64,000 nt of DNA, taken from the NCBI GenBank assembly GCA_022573715.1, contig JACZTL010000003.1:1-64000 (forward strand). The letters run 5' to 3'. The notes below the pieces were generated by a model. The model ran no database searches. It was not told the origin of the DNA and saw only the letters and a list, made by a program, of their open reading frames with translations. This DNA is from Bacteroidota bacterium. Its GTDB lineage: Bacteria > Bacteroidota > Ignavibacteria > Ignavibacteriales > Ignavibacteriaceae. Made by a program: the position numbers and the translations under genes. The number at the start of each line of letters is the position of its first letter. Position 1 is the stretch's first letter. This document shows, piece by piece, positions 18,632 to 28,375 of the stretch.

Positions 18632-18663
18632 AAAAAAAATTACCACCGCCATATAGCAGTGGT
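18632..18663 (-). terminator. Intrinsic terminator or attenuator just upstream of greA
   Basis: On the minus strand, ACCACTGC and GCGGTGGT form a stem around TATATG (18642-18663). A run of eight T follows. It lies about 30 bases before the greA start and about 230 bases after the stop of the trans-sulfuration gene. It may end that transcript or attenuate greA. The remaining sequence at 18664-18894 shows nothing else recognisable. Confidence 0.6.
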
Positions 18664-18894
18664 TATCAAGTCAAAAAATAAAAAAAATCGTTTCAGTTGT
18701 CAAGAAAAGATGATGATATTAAAACGAATATCTTTCAGTTTACTATATCAATTTAATAATTATTAACGTTGAAGAGAAAAAAATATAGGAATTATTAAAA
18801 GTTTGGAATTTATTATCAGGGGCTCTTAAGTCACTTCTCATAAAAATCAATTTCCGACAAGTCACGATCTTGTTCCTACACCACATTTATTTAA

Positions 18895-20079
18895 TTAAAC
18901 CTTCTCCAAAGCCCGTTCAAGATCTCCGATTAAATCATCTACATTCTCAATTCCAACTGACAATCTCACAAGCCCATCTGTTATTCCGGTTGCTTCACGT
19001 GTTTCTTTTCCAATTGAATAGTGGGACATACTTGCAGGATGTTGAATGAGAGTTTCCACCCCGCCCAAACTTACAGCTAATGTACAAAGATTAACAGAGT
19101 TCATAAAAGTTTCGGCTGCATCGTGTCCTCCTTTGAGTTCAAAGGATATCATTCCACCCGGTGCTTTATGCTGCTTTTGAGCAATCTTATAATATGGGAA
19201 TGATTTTAATCCCGGATATCTTACCCAATCAACTTTTGGGTGATTCTCCAAGAACTCTGCTATTTTCATTGCATTTTCCGAATGACACAGCATTCTTAGT
19301 TTTAAGGTTTTCAAACCGCGATGAACAAGAAAAGAATTGAAAGGATCTATTACTCCGCCTACCAGGTTTAATGTTTTACGAAATGATAAATATGTTTCTT
19401 CATCTTTAACAATTATAATTCCGGCAACAACATCTGCATGTCCATTTAAAAATTTTGTCATACTGTGTACAACAATATCAGCATCAAGTTTTAAAGGTTG
19501 TTGAAGAGCGGGACTCATAAATGTGTTATCAACTACTAAAACAGCATTGTTATTGTGTGCAATTTCGGCGACAGCTTTAAGATCAGTCACGTCTAATGTC
19601 GGATTACCGGGTGTTTCAATGAAAATTACTTTTGTCTCTGGTTTTAAAACATCTTTAACTTGTTCTAAATCAGAAGAATTAACTAAAGTGTGGGTTATCC
19701 CGAACTTACTTAATAAAGTTGCAAGTAAAGTAGAAGTAGGTCCATAAACAGATTTTGAACATATTACATGATCACCTGCTTTTAACAATGCTATAAAAGT
19801 TGTATAAATTGCAGCAATACCGCTTCCACAGCCGAGGGCTTTGTGTCCACCTTCTAATATTGCTACAGCATTTTCCATTGCTTCGATTGTAGGATTAGAT
19901 AGGCGTGTGTATATATAACCTTTTTCTTCTCCTTTAAATAACGATATGCCTTGTTTTACAGATTCAAATTTAAATGTTGAAGTCTGGTAAATTGGCGGTA
20001 CTACCGGTCCAAATTCATACTCCCCCATTCCTGCGTGTACACATTCGGAATCAAAATCTAATTTTTTATTGTGTGACAT
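18895..20079 (-). CDS. Cys/Met metabolism PLP-dependent enzyme (cystathionine gamma-synthase/lyase type)
   Basis: This is a trans-sulfuration family enzyme: fold-type I PLP, 394 residues. The PLP lysine lies in SMTKFLNGHADVVAG (K209). Other signatures are YTRLSNPTIEAMENAVAILE near 57-76 and FIETPGNPTLDVTDL near 153-167. It could be cystathionine gamma-synthase, cystathionine gamma-lyase, methionine gamma-lyase or O-acetylhomoserine sulfhydrylase; sequence reading alone does not decide. The ATG at 20079 aligns with the family start and has GGGGCT just upstream. The open frame continues 44 codons further, into what looks like a leader. Confidence 0.85.
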   Translation of the reverse strand: MSHNKKLDFDSECVHAGMGEYEFGPVVPPIYQTSTFKFESVKQGISLFKGEEKGYIYTRLSNPTIEAMENAVAILEGGHKALGCGSGIAAIYTTFIALLKAGDHVICSKSVYGPTSTLLATLLSKFGITHTLVNSSDLEQVKDVLKPETKVIFIETPGNPTLDVTDLKAVAEIAHNNNAVLVVDNTFMSPALQQPLKLDADIVVHSMTKFLNGHADVVAGIIIVKDEETYLSFRKTLNLVGGVIDPFNSFLVHRGLKTLKLRMLCHSENAMKIAEFLENHPKVDWVRYPGLKSFPYYKIAQKQHKAPGGMISFELKGGHDAAETFMNSVNLCTLAVSLGGVETLIQHPASMSHYSIGKETREATGITDGLVRLSVGIENVDDLIGDLERALEKV

Positions 20080-20234
20080 TTTAGCCCCATATCTATAAAT
20101 TAAATAATAAGTGAAGATTAAATTTAATAAAAATGTTGCCAATTCGAGAGGTTTTGAACAGACAATCTTTAGTAGAGGAGACCCGTTTGGTTGCCATTTT
20201 TTAAGATGCATTCTTTTTTTTAACTATATAATTA
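20080..20234 (-). other. Leader of the trans-sulfuration gene with an odd open frame
   Basis: This 155-base segment separates the M1 peptidase stop from the trans-sulfuration start. It contains two direct copies of TGGCAAC and a GGGTCTCCTCTACT segment that is more GC-rich than its surroundings. The frame of the downstream gene stays open through it, but the encoded residues do not resemble the enzyme family. No SAM-I or SAM-II riboswitch signature was recognised. It may hold the promoter and an unidentified leader element. Confidence 0.3.
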
Positions 20235-22214
20235 CTATTTCATCAACAACATTTTTTTAGTTTGAATGAAATTGCCTGAAGTTAAAGTGTAAAAATAAAT
20301 CCCACTGGAAAGTCCTTTTGCATTGAATGAAATAGTATAACTACCTTGTGTCTTTTCTTCATTTACCAATTCTGTAATTTTTCTTCCTAATAGATCTGTT
20401 ATAACTAATGAAACGAAACTTTTTTCCGGGACAGAATAACTGATTGTAGTTGTAGGATTAAACGGATTGGGATAATTCTGTTCTAAAGTAAAAGTCCTCG
20501 GTATGGTTTCGTTATCCACGCCGGTAACAATACTAAGAACATCTTTTAAAATATAATTGTTCGGATCAAAGTCTAACCCAGTGGGTAAAGCGTTTACAAC
20601 AATATAAAAATCTTGATTTCCATTATCATTAAACACCGTAACAAGTGTATCTGTTGAAGCAAAAGATATTTTTAACTGAACGGGCATTGTAAAAAATCTT
20701 GGGTTTGTATTTGTAGTTTGCGAAATATTTAAATTAACGGAATACTGCCCTCCGCCCAAATTTGAATAACCCCAGACTATATTGTACTTTGGATAATTTT
20801 CACCGAATATCCATTCGTCAAAAAAATAGTTTAAACTTGAACCGTAAATTGATTCAGCTACTCTTTGAAAATCTGTTGTTTCGGCAACCCCGTAAGCAAC
20901 ACTTGTATCCGCAGCGTACGTTTTCATTATATTAAAAAAATTAGCATCACCGACTATACCCCTAAGCATATGCAAAACAATACTACCTTTAGCGTAAGAT
21001 CTACTCCAGTCAAAAATAGAACCAACGGAACTAATATTTTGAACATAAATAGTCCCTTGTGCATTTTTTGCTGCAGTCATTCTCCCGACTATATAGCTGT
21101 CATAGGATGATCTTCCATATTGAAATTCCCGATACAAACCTTCGGAAAAAGTTGCGAACCCCTCGTTGAGCCAGATGCTTTCCCAATTTTTACAGGTTAT
21201 TTTATCGCCGAACCATGAATGGGCGAGTTCGTGGGCAATCAATCCTTCATCAACAAAACCGATTGAAGTAATGGTTTGATGTTCCATTCCACCGCCCCAT
21301 CCAAACTGTGCGTGTCCGTACTTTTCATTCAAAAAAGGATATGGTCCGTACTTGTCAGAAAAAATAGAGAGCATATCTAACGTTTTATCCAAAATAGCTT
21401 TATTGGGTGATGTCATATTTTCCCGGTAAAGAAAATTTGAGACAAGTAATGAATCGGTTGAATTATAGTGAAAATAAATATCGTACTCAGAAAAAGGTGC
21501 AATTGCCATAGAAATTAAATACTGAGCAATCGGGTAAGTTGTCTTCCATTTGTAAGTGTGTGTACCGTTTCCGTTGTCAACTATAGCCATCAAATTACCG
21601 TTTGAGATTGCTTTAAGGTCATTTCTGCAGGTAATCCAGATATCTGCTGAATCTGCTTTATCCGCAGGTGTATCTTTGCAAGGCCACCAATCACTTGCAC
21701 CGTACGGCTCACTTAAGGTAAAAATAGAAGGAAGATCTTGTCCTGTAGTGCCAAATGTAAAGCTGCCAAATCCATTTGGGTTTGAAATAGGAATCCCTTG
21801 ATAAGTAATAATCAAACTAATTTTTTCACCAAAATTATAAGACTTATCTAACGTTATTCTTAATTCCCTCGATTTATAAGGTTGAGAAAATGCAAGACTA
21901 TTATTATTTGAGATTACAGAACTCACAGTTAAAGTATCGTCTAAATCAAGGAAAAGACTATCAAGTCCATTAATTTGGCTTTTAGCTTCAACAGTAACAA
22001 TGCCAATCAAATAATTCGGATTATACTGAACGGTTAAATTTAATTTATAATAAGAAATATCTATGTTGCTGTCACCGGGATAATTAACCTTTGTTAAACC
22101 ATAAGGCATATAAGAGACTGGACCGACAGATTTAATTTTACTTTCACTTATGGATTGCGCTGTTATTAAACTTGTAAACAACAAAGAAATGAAAAGAAGT
22201 TTTATAAATTTCAT
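20235..22214 (-). CDS. Secreted M1 family aminopeptidase with type IX secretion sorting domain
   Basis: A signal peptide (MKFIKLLFISLLFTSLITAQ) is followed by an M1 beta-sandwich domain. The catalytic domain has HELAHSWFGDK (about 327-337) and the third zinc ligand in LNEGFATF (about 345-352). The substrate-recognition loop WGGGMEHQ replaces the classical GAMEN. The last 80 or so residues begin LEQNYPNPFNPTT and contain LLGRKITELVNEEKTQGSY and SGIYFYTL, a C-terminal sorting domain used by the type IX secretion system. The start at 22214 is chosen because it begins the signal peptide. It is an extracellular or surface peptidase. Confidence 0.93.
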   Translation of the reverse strand: MKFIKLLFISLLFTSLITAQSISESKIKSVGPVSYMPYGLTKVNYPGDSNIDISYYKLNLTVQYNPNYLIGIVTVEAKSQINGLDSLFLDLDDTLTVSSVISNNNSLAFSQPYKSRELRITLDKSYNFGEKISLIITYQGIPISNPNGFGSFTFGTTGQDLPSIFTLSEPYGASDWWPCKDTPADKADSADIWITCRNDLKAISNGNLMAIVDNGNGTHTYKWKTTYPIAQYLISMAIAPFSEYDIYFHYNSTDSLLVSNFLYRENMTSPNKAILDKTLDMLSIFSDKYGPYPFLNEKYGHAQFGWGGGMEHQTITSIGFVDEGLIAHELAHSWFGDKITCKNWESIWLNEGFATFSEGLYREFQYGRSSYDSYIVGRMTAAKNAQGTIYVQNISSVGSIFDWSRSYAKGSIVLHMLRGIVGDANFFNIMKTYAADTSVAYGVAETTDFQRVAESIYGSSLNYFFDEWIFGENYPKYNIVWGYSNLGGGQYSVNLNISQTTNTNPRFFTMPVQLKISFASTDTLVTVFNDNGNQDFYIVVNALPTGLDFDPNNYILKDVLSIVTGVDNETIPRTFTLEQNYPNPFNPTTTISYSVPEKSFVSLVITDLLGRKITELVNEEKTQGSYTISFNAKGLSSGIYFYTLTSGNFIQTKKMLLMK

Positions 22215-22294
22215 ATTATTAAATGTATTTGTGTATCCTTTGTTTCTTATTTTTAATAACAATGTTAAATAAAATTTAGTTCTGTAAAAATATA

Positions 22295-25200
22295 TTAAGT
22301 TACCTCTTGAATTCTACACACTGATTTGAACCCGCAGAATCTGCAAATTTCACTTTCTCTATTACTTAAAGTTGAAAGATTAAATTTACCTTCTGTTATT
22401 TGTTGAACATAATTTTTCACATTCTCGATACACTCACTAATCATTTTTTCGTTCTCTTCGATTAGTTCCGACTCATCATAATTCCTTTTTCTAAAAGGTT
22501 TAACGAGATTCTTACCAAATTTATCACTCTTGTATTTTAATGAATAAATTTCCCCTGCTGCAGGTCTGCTGTCCTTGTCTATCTGAGCTTTAATTAATTC
22601 CTTAGCTGCATATAAATAAAGCGGTATTTGTAGAGCAATCCCTTCTCTTAAATTTGTTTGAGTCGGTGATTTACCGCTTAGCTTATAATCAACTACTTTA
22701 AATTTATCTTTCCCAAAATTCAATTCTATTCTGTCAATTTTACCTCTTATTTTTATGCCACCGATTTTAAGTTCTTTTAAAAGAGATGTTTTTTCATCCG
22801 ACTCTTTTTTAAAATTACCAAAGCCGGTTTCAAATAATGTTGGTACAAAACCATCTTTATTTTCTCTCTCGGTCAATAAAAATCTGTATAAAATTGAATT
22901 CTCTTTTTTCCCTTCTATACCAAGTATTCTTTCCTTTTCAAAGAAAGTAAGAGGTGAATTGAAATAAGCTTCTGAAATCTTATCTTCAGCTATTTTAAAT
23001 ATCAGTTTTTTGGCTTTATTGAATTCCGCATTACTGCAGCCGCTTAAAACAATTTCCTCTTTTTGAAGTTGTGTATAAAATTCATATAAAATTAAATGTA
23101 AAAGTGTACCGAGTTCGTGAAATTCCATCTCCTCTGTCGGTTCTTCGTTTGGTTCAATCTTTAAAACTCTTTCTGCAAAATACTTGTACGGACATTTGGC
23201 ATAGGTTTCCAATTGCGAATAAGAAAATTGTTTCTCTCTATAATCAGCAAGTTTTTCTTTAGCTTCTTTTTTTAAATTATCTCTAATAACACCGTTAAAA
23301 GAAGAACTGCTGAATGGGTCTTTCTTCCTAAGTTTATCAATTTTAATAGCACTTTCTATTTCTTCCAAATCAAATTTATATTCTTCATATTTTATATTTG
23401 AGGAAAAGTTATCTATCCCTTTATTTCCAATCTCGATTAAAAGCTCTTCTTTAGAGTATATCTTGTTTGAGAATTCTTCAGGATTTAAAGTTGACATATT
23501 AACTATTGATTCAAGCTCTGTAATAAAAGTTGATTTAACAAGATCTCTCTTTTCATCCGTTAATGGATAAGTTAAATAAAGTTTCTTTTCCCAGTTGCAT
23601 AAAGCCTGATAAAACTGGTATCTTTCCTTTGCCTGGTGTTGATTCTCTTTTTTAAAATATGATCCTGAAAAAAATATTTCGGGCTGATAACGAGTGGGAA
23701 AATCACCGTCACATAAACCGGACAAAAACAAATATTCAAATTTTAGACCTCTTATCTCATTGATGGATGTAATTTGAACTCCGTAATTAGGTTTTTCTTT
23801 TACATTATACCTTGTAGATTTTGCAGCTGTACGGAGATAGTTTAGATAAAATTTTAACGAAAATTTTTTAGCTCCACCATACTGACTTATAAACAGATCT
23901 GTCAACTCATCGAGAACCTCAATAAAAGTTGTCATGCTTTTAATGTTTTTTTCGGCATTAAAATCAGTATCATCAGAAAGTTTTATCGGTATTTCAAGTT
24001 TATAAATGAGTTTAATTACATTTTTTTTGAATTCATTTAATGTCATTTCATGGTTAAATGGACTTAAAAGGCCTTGGATTTTTTGCAGGGTTAATAATGC
24101 ATCTTCAAAAGTATCTATTTTTAACAAGTCATCCCATTCATTATCTGTATTATTTTTACGGATATAAATTTCATCTTTTAGAGTGTCTATCCAATTTCTT
24201 AACCCAGAAATTATTTTTAAGCTTCCAGCGGATTTTAAAATACTCGCCGAATTAATCTTAAGACTTTTTAAATATCCGCTATTTAATGCCCTTAAAATAT
24301 CTTTGTAGTAAAAATCATTTTCCAATACTTCCAGTAAATTAATTACGGAAATAACAGGTTGTGATGAGCTACATGTAAATCTATCAGTTAAATTAAAGGG
24401 TATGCCGTAGGCCGATAGAACATTTCTAATTGTTGATGAATATTTTTGAATAGAATTAAAGGCAATACAAATTTGTGACGGATGTACTTGTTGATTTATT
24501 ATTAGGTTTTTAATCTCTTTTGATATTATTTCAATCTCTTTCCCTTTATTTAATGCAGCAAGTAAATATATGTTTTTTCTGTAATCAATTTTGTTCTTTG
24601 GGCTTTTTGAATTAAATAAATTAACTCTTATAAAATTCTCAAATTGGTTTTTGGACACATCAGCTTTCTCATCAATAATATTAAATCCTTTTTCCATCAA
24701 TTTTAAATGGGTATTATTTAAGTGAAAAAAAACTGAATCATTATTAGCTTGATAATCAATGTGAATATATAAATCAACACCAGGTATTTTTGAACATAAA
24801 TCCAAAATGTTTATCTCGGGTTTTGTAAATTCATCAAACCCATTTGCAGCTATAAAATTCACCTCGGAATAAAACTCCCTAAATCTTTTTATAAATTCAC
24901 TAATAGATAACTCCCCAATATCTTTGTAAATATCCCCTATTTCTTTAATCTGTATCTTCTCTAATTTAGTTTGATATGCCTCATAAATATCAGCTATATT
25001 TTCAGCTTTTAATTGTTCAGAACCTGTGAGCTTATCGAATTCGTTCCTTAAAATCTGCGGTGTTATTCCATGTCTTTTATATTCTGATATTACATTTTTT
25101 ATCTGCTGAAGGGTGCCTGTAGGAATGTTGTTTTTATAATTAGAAAAATACTTCGGATCAATCTCATTAAAAGCTTGCTCTAACAAAACAAACGATGCGG

Positions 25201-25453
25201 GTTCACTTAATACTGCCCTTCTGATGTCGGAATCGTTCAAAACAATCTTTGTGGATAAGGTGCTTATTGTTTCTAAATTAATGCTTTGTGCCGAGCGGTT
25301 GGGTGAAGACGAAATTATTTCTCTTTTTAGATATCTTACTTTACGATTTGTAGGTACAATTAAAAGTAATTTGGATATCTCACCATCTTTTATTCTTTTA
25401 TCAATTTCGGAATTGATTTTAATATTTTTGTTTTTTGATTTAGTGAGTATCAT
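22295..25453 (-). CDS. addB: AddB-like ATP-dependent nuclease subunit
   Basis: This 1052-residue protein has the AddB layout. The N-terminal helicase-like region begins LLIVPTNRKVRYLKREI, and a UvrD/AddB-type motif EIRGLKFEYLFLSGLCDG is present. The C-terminal RecB-family nuclease domain has FKVVDYKLSGK (around 915-925) and QIPLYLYAAKEL. Four cysteines, C754, C1037, C1040 and C1046, fit the iron-sulfur cluster that staples AddB nuclease domains. No addA gene is adjacent; the partner must be elsewhere. It overlaps the CYTH gene by 14 bases. Confidence 0.85.
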   Translation of the reverse strand: MILTKSKNKNIKINSEIDKRIKDGEISKLLLIVPTNRKVRYLKREIISSSPNRSAQSINLETISTLSTKIVLNDSDIRRAVLSEPASFVLLEQAFNEIDPKYFSNYKNNIPTGTLQQIKNVISEYKRHGITPQILRNEFDKLTGSEQLKAENIADIYEAYQTKLEKIQIKEIGDIYKDIGELSISEFIKRFREFYSEVNFIAANGFDEFTKPEINILDLCSKIPGVDLYIHIDYQANNDSVFFHLNNTHLKLMEKGFNIIDEKADVSKNQFENFIRVNLFNSKSPKNKIDYRKNIYLLAALNKGKEIEIISKEIKNLIINQQVHPSQICIAFNSIQKYSSTIRNVLSAYGIPFNLTDRFTCSSSQPVISVINLLEVLENDFYYKDILRALNSGYLKSLKINSASILKSAGSLKIISGLRNWIDTLKDEIYIRKNNTDNEWDDLLKIDTFEDALLTLQKIQGLLSPFNHEMTLNEFKKNVIKLIYKLEIPIKLSDDTDFNAEKNIKSMTTFIEVLDELTDLFISQYGGAKKFSLKFYLNYLRTAAKSTRYNVKEKPNYGVQITSINEIRGLKFEYLFLSGLCDGDFPTRYQPEIFFSGSYFKKENQHQAKERYQFYQALCNWEKKLYLTYPLTDEKRDLVKSTFITELESIVNMSTLNPEEFSNKIYSKEELLIEIGNKGIDNFSSNIKYEEYKFDLEEIESAIKIDKLRKKDPFSSSSFNGVIRDNLKKEAKEKLADYREKQFSYSQLETYAKCPYKYFAERVLKIEPNEEPTEEMEFHELGTLLHLILYEFYTQLQKEEIVLSGCSNAEFNKAKKLIFKIAEDKISEAYFNSPLTFFEKERILGIEGKKENSILYRFLLTERENKDGFVPTLFETGFGNFKKESDEKTSLLKELKIGGIKIRGKIDRIELNFGKDKFKVVDYKLSGKSPTQTNLREGIALQIPLYLYAAKELIKAQIDKDSRPAAGEIYSLKYKSDKFGKNLVKPFRKRNYDESELIEENEKMISECIENVKNYVQQITEGKFNLSTLSNRESEICRFCGFKSVCRIQEVT

Positions 25454-25953
25454 TTTTTTTCTTTAATAAAAGATCTCGGTATGAGCATCTAACCTGATTG
25501 CTTGTATTTAGATTTAGCATCTTAATAATTTTATCAAATCTGTATTTTGCATTATCATGATTTACATCGACAATGGTTTCAAGTTCTAAAAAATTACCGA
25601 GCCTTTCAACTTGGTCAATGTGAATTCGTGTATTAAAAAACCAATACAACTTCCTTGTTTTTTTAACTATCGTTTCAACTGTAAAAATATCTGATAAAAA
25701 TTTTTCAACATCTCCGTTTGTAAGTCGTATAATATCATAATTAGACCAGCGGTCATTCCCGGATTCATCCCTTAAATACTTTATAAGAGAATAGTTGTTA
25801 CCCTCAATACGTAACTTTAGCAGACCTTTTTTAATAGAGTAATAAACATCTTTCTGATGCAGGGTTTCGCTTAACGGGACATTATTTCTCTTTAGTATTA
25901 ATTCAATTGTATTAGATGAATCAAGTTTAATTTTTAATTCTAAATTTTGAGCC
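25440..25953 (-). CDS. CYTH domain protein (class IV adenylate cyclase-like)
   Basis: This 171-residue CYTH tunnel-fold protein begins NLELKIKL, matching the N-x-E-x-K-x-K variant seen in CyaB-like members. The later basic and acidic residues (KLRIEG, SLIKYLRDE, FLELETIV and RFDKIIKML) line the expected triphosphate tunnel. Family members hydrolyse tripolyphosphate or thiamine triphosphate, or make cAMP, so activity is unassigned. It is cotranscribed with addB. The start at 25953-25955 follows directly on the remnant of a methyltransferase gene. Confidence 0.8.
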
Positions 25954-25956
25954 ATA

Positions 25957-26269
25957 TTATTTCTTTTTATAAATCTGCAAAACTTCTTTTCCTTTTCTCG
26001 GTTTAATTGAATTTATGTTAAAAGTTGAAAATTTCAGTCACTTTTTCAGACAAATCCACAGCAGTTACTTCATAATTTTTCTCAGTAGCGGCAATTGCAT
26101 CATAACCTTTACCCGAACCGGGAATAAGTAATTTGCAGGATTTTATTAATTTGTTTTCTGCAAGTAAATCTACAAAAACCGGATTGGAACTTTTCATGTC
26201 CCAGCCTGTGTTATTATTAATATATTTATCATTCCAATAATTTGGACGACTCAATATTCCAGTATTCAT
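25957..26269 (-). pseudogene. TPMT-like SAM methyltransferase with internal deletion
   Basis: The open part (83 codons) carries NYWNDKYINNNTGWDM, typical of thiopurine-methyltransferase-like enzymes, then the SAM motif I LLIPGSGKGYDAI and AVDLSEK. It ends abruptly at EIFNF. In another frame, from about 26017 down to the stop at 25957-25959, the sequence reads SIKPRKGKEVLQIYKKK. This is the usual C-terminus of the same family. About 100 central residues are therefore missing, and the junction is out of frame. Both ends being recognisable argues for a deletion in a once full-length gene of about 195 codons. Confidence 0.75.
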
Positions 26270-26339
26270 AAAAGATTTGATTTATCACTTGCTATTTATT
26301 AAATCTTATATATTTTTATAAATAAAAATAAGAAAGAAT

Positions 26340-26987
26340 ATGAAAAAGTTAATTATAGTGCTAATATTAGTAATTCCCTTTCTCAATACAAATGCACAAG
26401 GCATAGGTAAACTCGTTCCGGAAAGACCACCCGAAGAATTCCCGGATAATGCTATCGGTCTTGATGTGATTTTCAGCGAAGGGGGAATAGGATTCGGTAC
26501 TTTTTATAGACATAGTTTATCTAAAAAAATAACTTTCTTCACGGATTTTTCTATTTCAGAATCAAAGGATGACCAGGAAGTGGTAAGGTTTGATCCATTT
26601 ACATTACAACCATTTACTTTATTTAAAAAGAACAGAATTTTTATTCTTCCTTTAAATTTTGGACTTCAATACAGACTATTCACAAATGAAATTTATGACA
26701 ATCTCCGCCCTTATATTAATTTTGGAGTTGGACCCACATTGGTATTGACTACACCAAATGATAAAGAATTTTTCAAAGCTTTTGGTGATGCACAAGCTAA
26801 ATATGCTATTGGCGGATATATCGGATTCGGTGCTAACTTTGGAATTGATAAATCGAGTCTTGTAGGTTTAAACTTCAGGTATTATTATATACATTTATTT
26901 GATGAAGGAGTAGAAGGTCTTTTCGATAAATTCAGGAAAAACCTTGGCGGAATATTTCTTACTATAAACATCGGATTTATGTATTGA
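26340..26987 (+). CDS. Putative outer-membrane beta-barrel protein
   Basis: The N-terminus (MKKLIIVLILVIPFLNTNAQ) is a signal peptide. The mature part of about 195 residues alternates hydrophobic and polar residues, as in small beta barrels. Examples are GIGFGTFYRHSL, FILPLNFGLQYRLF, YINFGVGPTLVL, YIGFGANFGI and a final GGIFLTINIGFMY ending in an aromatic residue, as barrel C-termini do. The domain family is not recognised. The following gene starts within its stop codon (TTGA overlap). Confidence 0.7.
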   Translation: MKKLIIVLILVIPFLNTNAQGIGKLVPERPPEEFPDNAIGLDVIFSEGGIGFGTFYRHSLSKKITFFTDFSISESKDDQEVVRFDPFTLQPFTLFKKNRIFILPLNFGLQYRLFTNEIYDNLRPYINFGVGPTLVLTTPNDKEFFKAFGDAQAKYAIGGYIGFGANFGIDKSSLVGLNFRYYYIHLFDEGVEGLFDKFRKNLGGIFLTINIGFMY

Positions 26988-27712
26988 TATCATCACACCC
27001 TCCTTTCACAGGGTTTCCTAAAAAGCTATTTAAATTTTTAGCTGACTTAGAAAAAAATAATAACACCGAATGGTTCTATAAATACAAAGATATATATCAA
27101 GAGTATTTGGTTACTCCTTGCAGATCTTTTGTATCCGATATCGGCAGTTTTTTTAACTTACTAAACCCTTCAATAAGAACAGAGCCCAAGTTTAACAAAA
27201 CATTAATTCGAATAAACAAAGATATGAGATTCACTAAAGGAGAACCCTATCGAAATCATTTTCTTATTCATTTCGGCAGATTTAAAATGGATTCTGAGTT
27301 CTTTGTTTATTTGGATAAAAACATTGTTGAGTACGGTCTCTTTATAAATGCAACTAAAGGCAATGATTTATATTTTGGGGGAAATATTAATGCTTATGAA
27401 AAAGATATCAAGAATGTGATAATTAAATATAAAATTAATAAGCACTTTGCTTTGTCGGAAATTAAAAATAAATCCAAAAGATTGATAGATGTTTTTGATG
27501 TGAAAAAACATTTTCATTATTTAAAAGAATTGAAGATGTTTGTTTTAACAAAGAGAATTGATAAATCTGACCAGTTAGTAGAATCACCGGATTTTATATA
27601 AGAAGCAATAAAATCCTATTCAAAACTTTATCCCCTTTATTCATTTTGTATTTCACCGCAACCTCATAAAAGTTTATCCGATTTTGCAGAGAAATTGGAT
27701 TTACCGAGTTAA
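26984..27712 (+). pseudogene. DUF2461/TIGR02453 family protein interrupted by in-frame TAA
   Basis: The TTG start overlaps the stop of the upstream gene. The N-terminal FTGFPKKLFKFLADLEKNNN and the block RINKDMRFTKGEPYRNHF are diagnostic of DUF2461. The frame stops at TAA 27599-27601, right after ESPDFI. It then continues open in the same frame for 36 codons (EAIKSYSKLYPLYSFCISPQ and onward) to a stop at 27710-27712, giving the usual family length. A single A-to-T change at a Lys codon would explain it. It may be a recent pseudogene, or the truncated protein may still work. DUF2461 function is unknown. Confidence 0.7.
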
Positions 27713-27732
27713 AAAAAAATTAATTTTTACTC

Positions 27733-28278
27733 TTATTTAATTTTCCATTTAATAGTACAACCAATAGAATATGTTTCGGGAACTGATATTTCCTTTCCTT
27801 CCAACAGCTCATCCAAAGCATCACGAAGATATGTGTTAGCCACTTTATTTTCTTCCTGCCAGTTGTCGTCCATTTTTCCGTGGTATCTTAATTCTTTCTT
27901 TGAATCAAAAACAAAAATCTCCGGTGTGTGTGTTGCACCAAATGCTTTTGCCGTATCCTGAATTTCATCGCGTAAATACGGGAAGTTAAAATTCTTTTCC
28001 TTTGCTCTTACTTTCATATTTTCAAAAGAATCTTCAGGATATCCTGTATCATCATTTGAATTTATTGCAACCAAACCGACTCCCTTATTTTTGTAATCAT
28101 CTACAACCGCTTTCACTCTTTCTTCGTATGCTTGTACATACGGACAGTGATTACAGCTAAAAATCACAACCAAAATTTTATAATCGGCAAAATAATCGTT
28201 TGAATACTGTTTATTATCTACACCAATTAAATTAAATTTGGGTAAAATGGAACCTATTTTTAGTTTTTCTGTAGCCAT
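27733..28278 (-). CDS. Thioredoxin-fold protein of the AhpC/TSA (peroxiredoxin-like) type
   Basis: The protein has a thioredoxin fold with the redox motif CNHCPY (about 44-49), preceded by LVVIFS and followed by VQAYEERVKAV. Later landmarks are VAINSNDDTGYPEDSF, FPYLRDEIQDTAKAFGATHTPEIFVFD with the cis-proline, and a C-terminal SIGCTIKWK. There is no signal peptide, so it is cytosolic. The pattern matches the thioredoxin family often annotated as redoxin domain protein in Bacteroidota. The partner is unknown. It is convergent with the DUF2461 gene. Confidence 0.85.
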   Translation of the reverse strand: MATEKLKIGSILPKFNLIGVDNKQYSNDYFADYKILVVIFSCNHCPYVQAYEERVKAVVDDYKNKGVGLVAINSNDDTGYPEDSFENMKVRAKEKNFNFPYLRDEIQDTAKAFGATHTPEIFVFDSKKELRYHGKMDDNWQEENKVANTYLRDALDELLEGKEISVPETYSIGCTIKWKIK

Positions 28279-28375
28279 ATTACACCTGATAAATATTGTT
28301 TTTATTAGAAATATTTAAAGTTAACTGTTATATTTGAATTTAACAGATATTACAGTCAAAACTTAAAGAATAAAA

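Noticed and set aside
20080-20211. 44-codon N-terminal extension of the trans-sulfuration enzyme
   Set aside because: The residues do not match any family member, and a plausible SD precedes the internal ATG.
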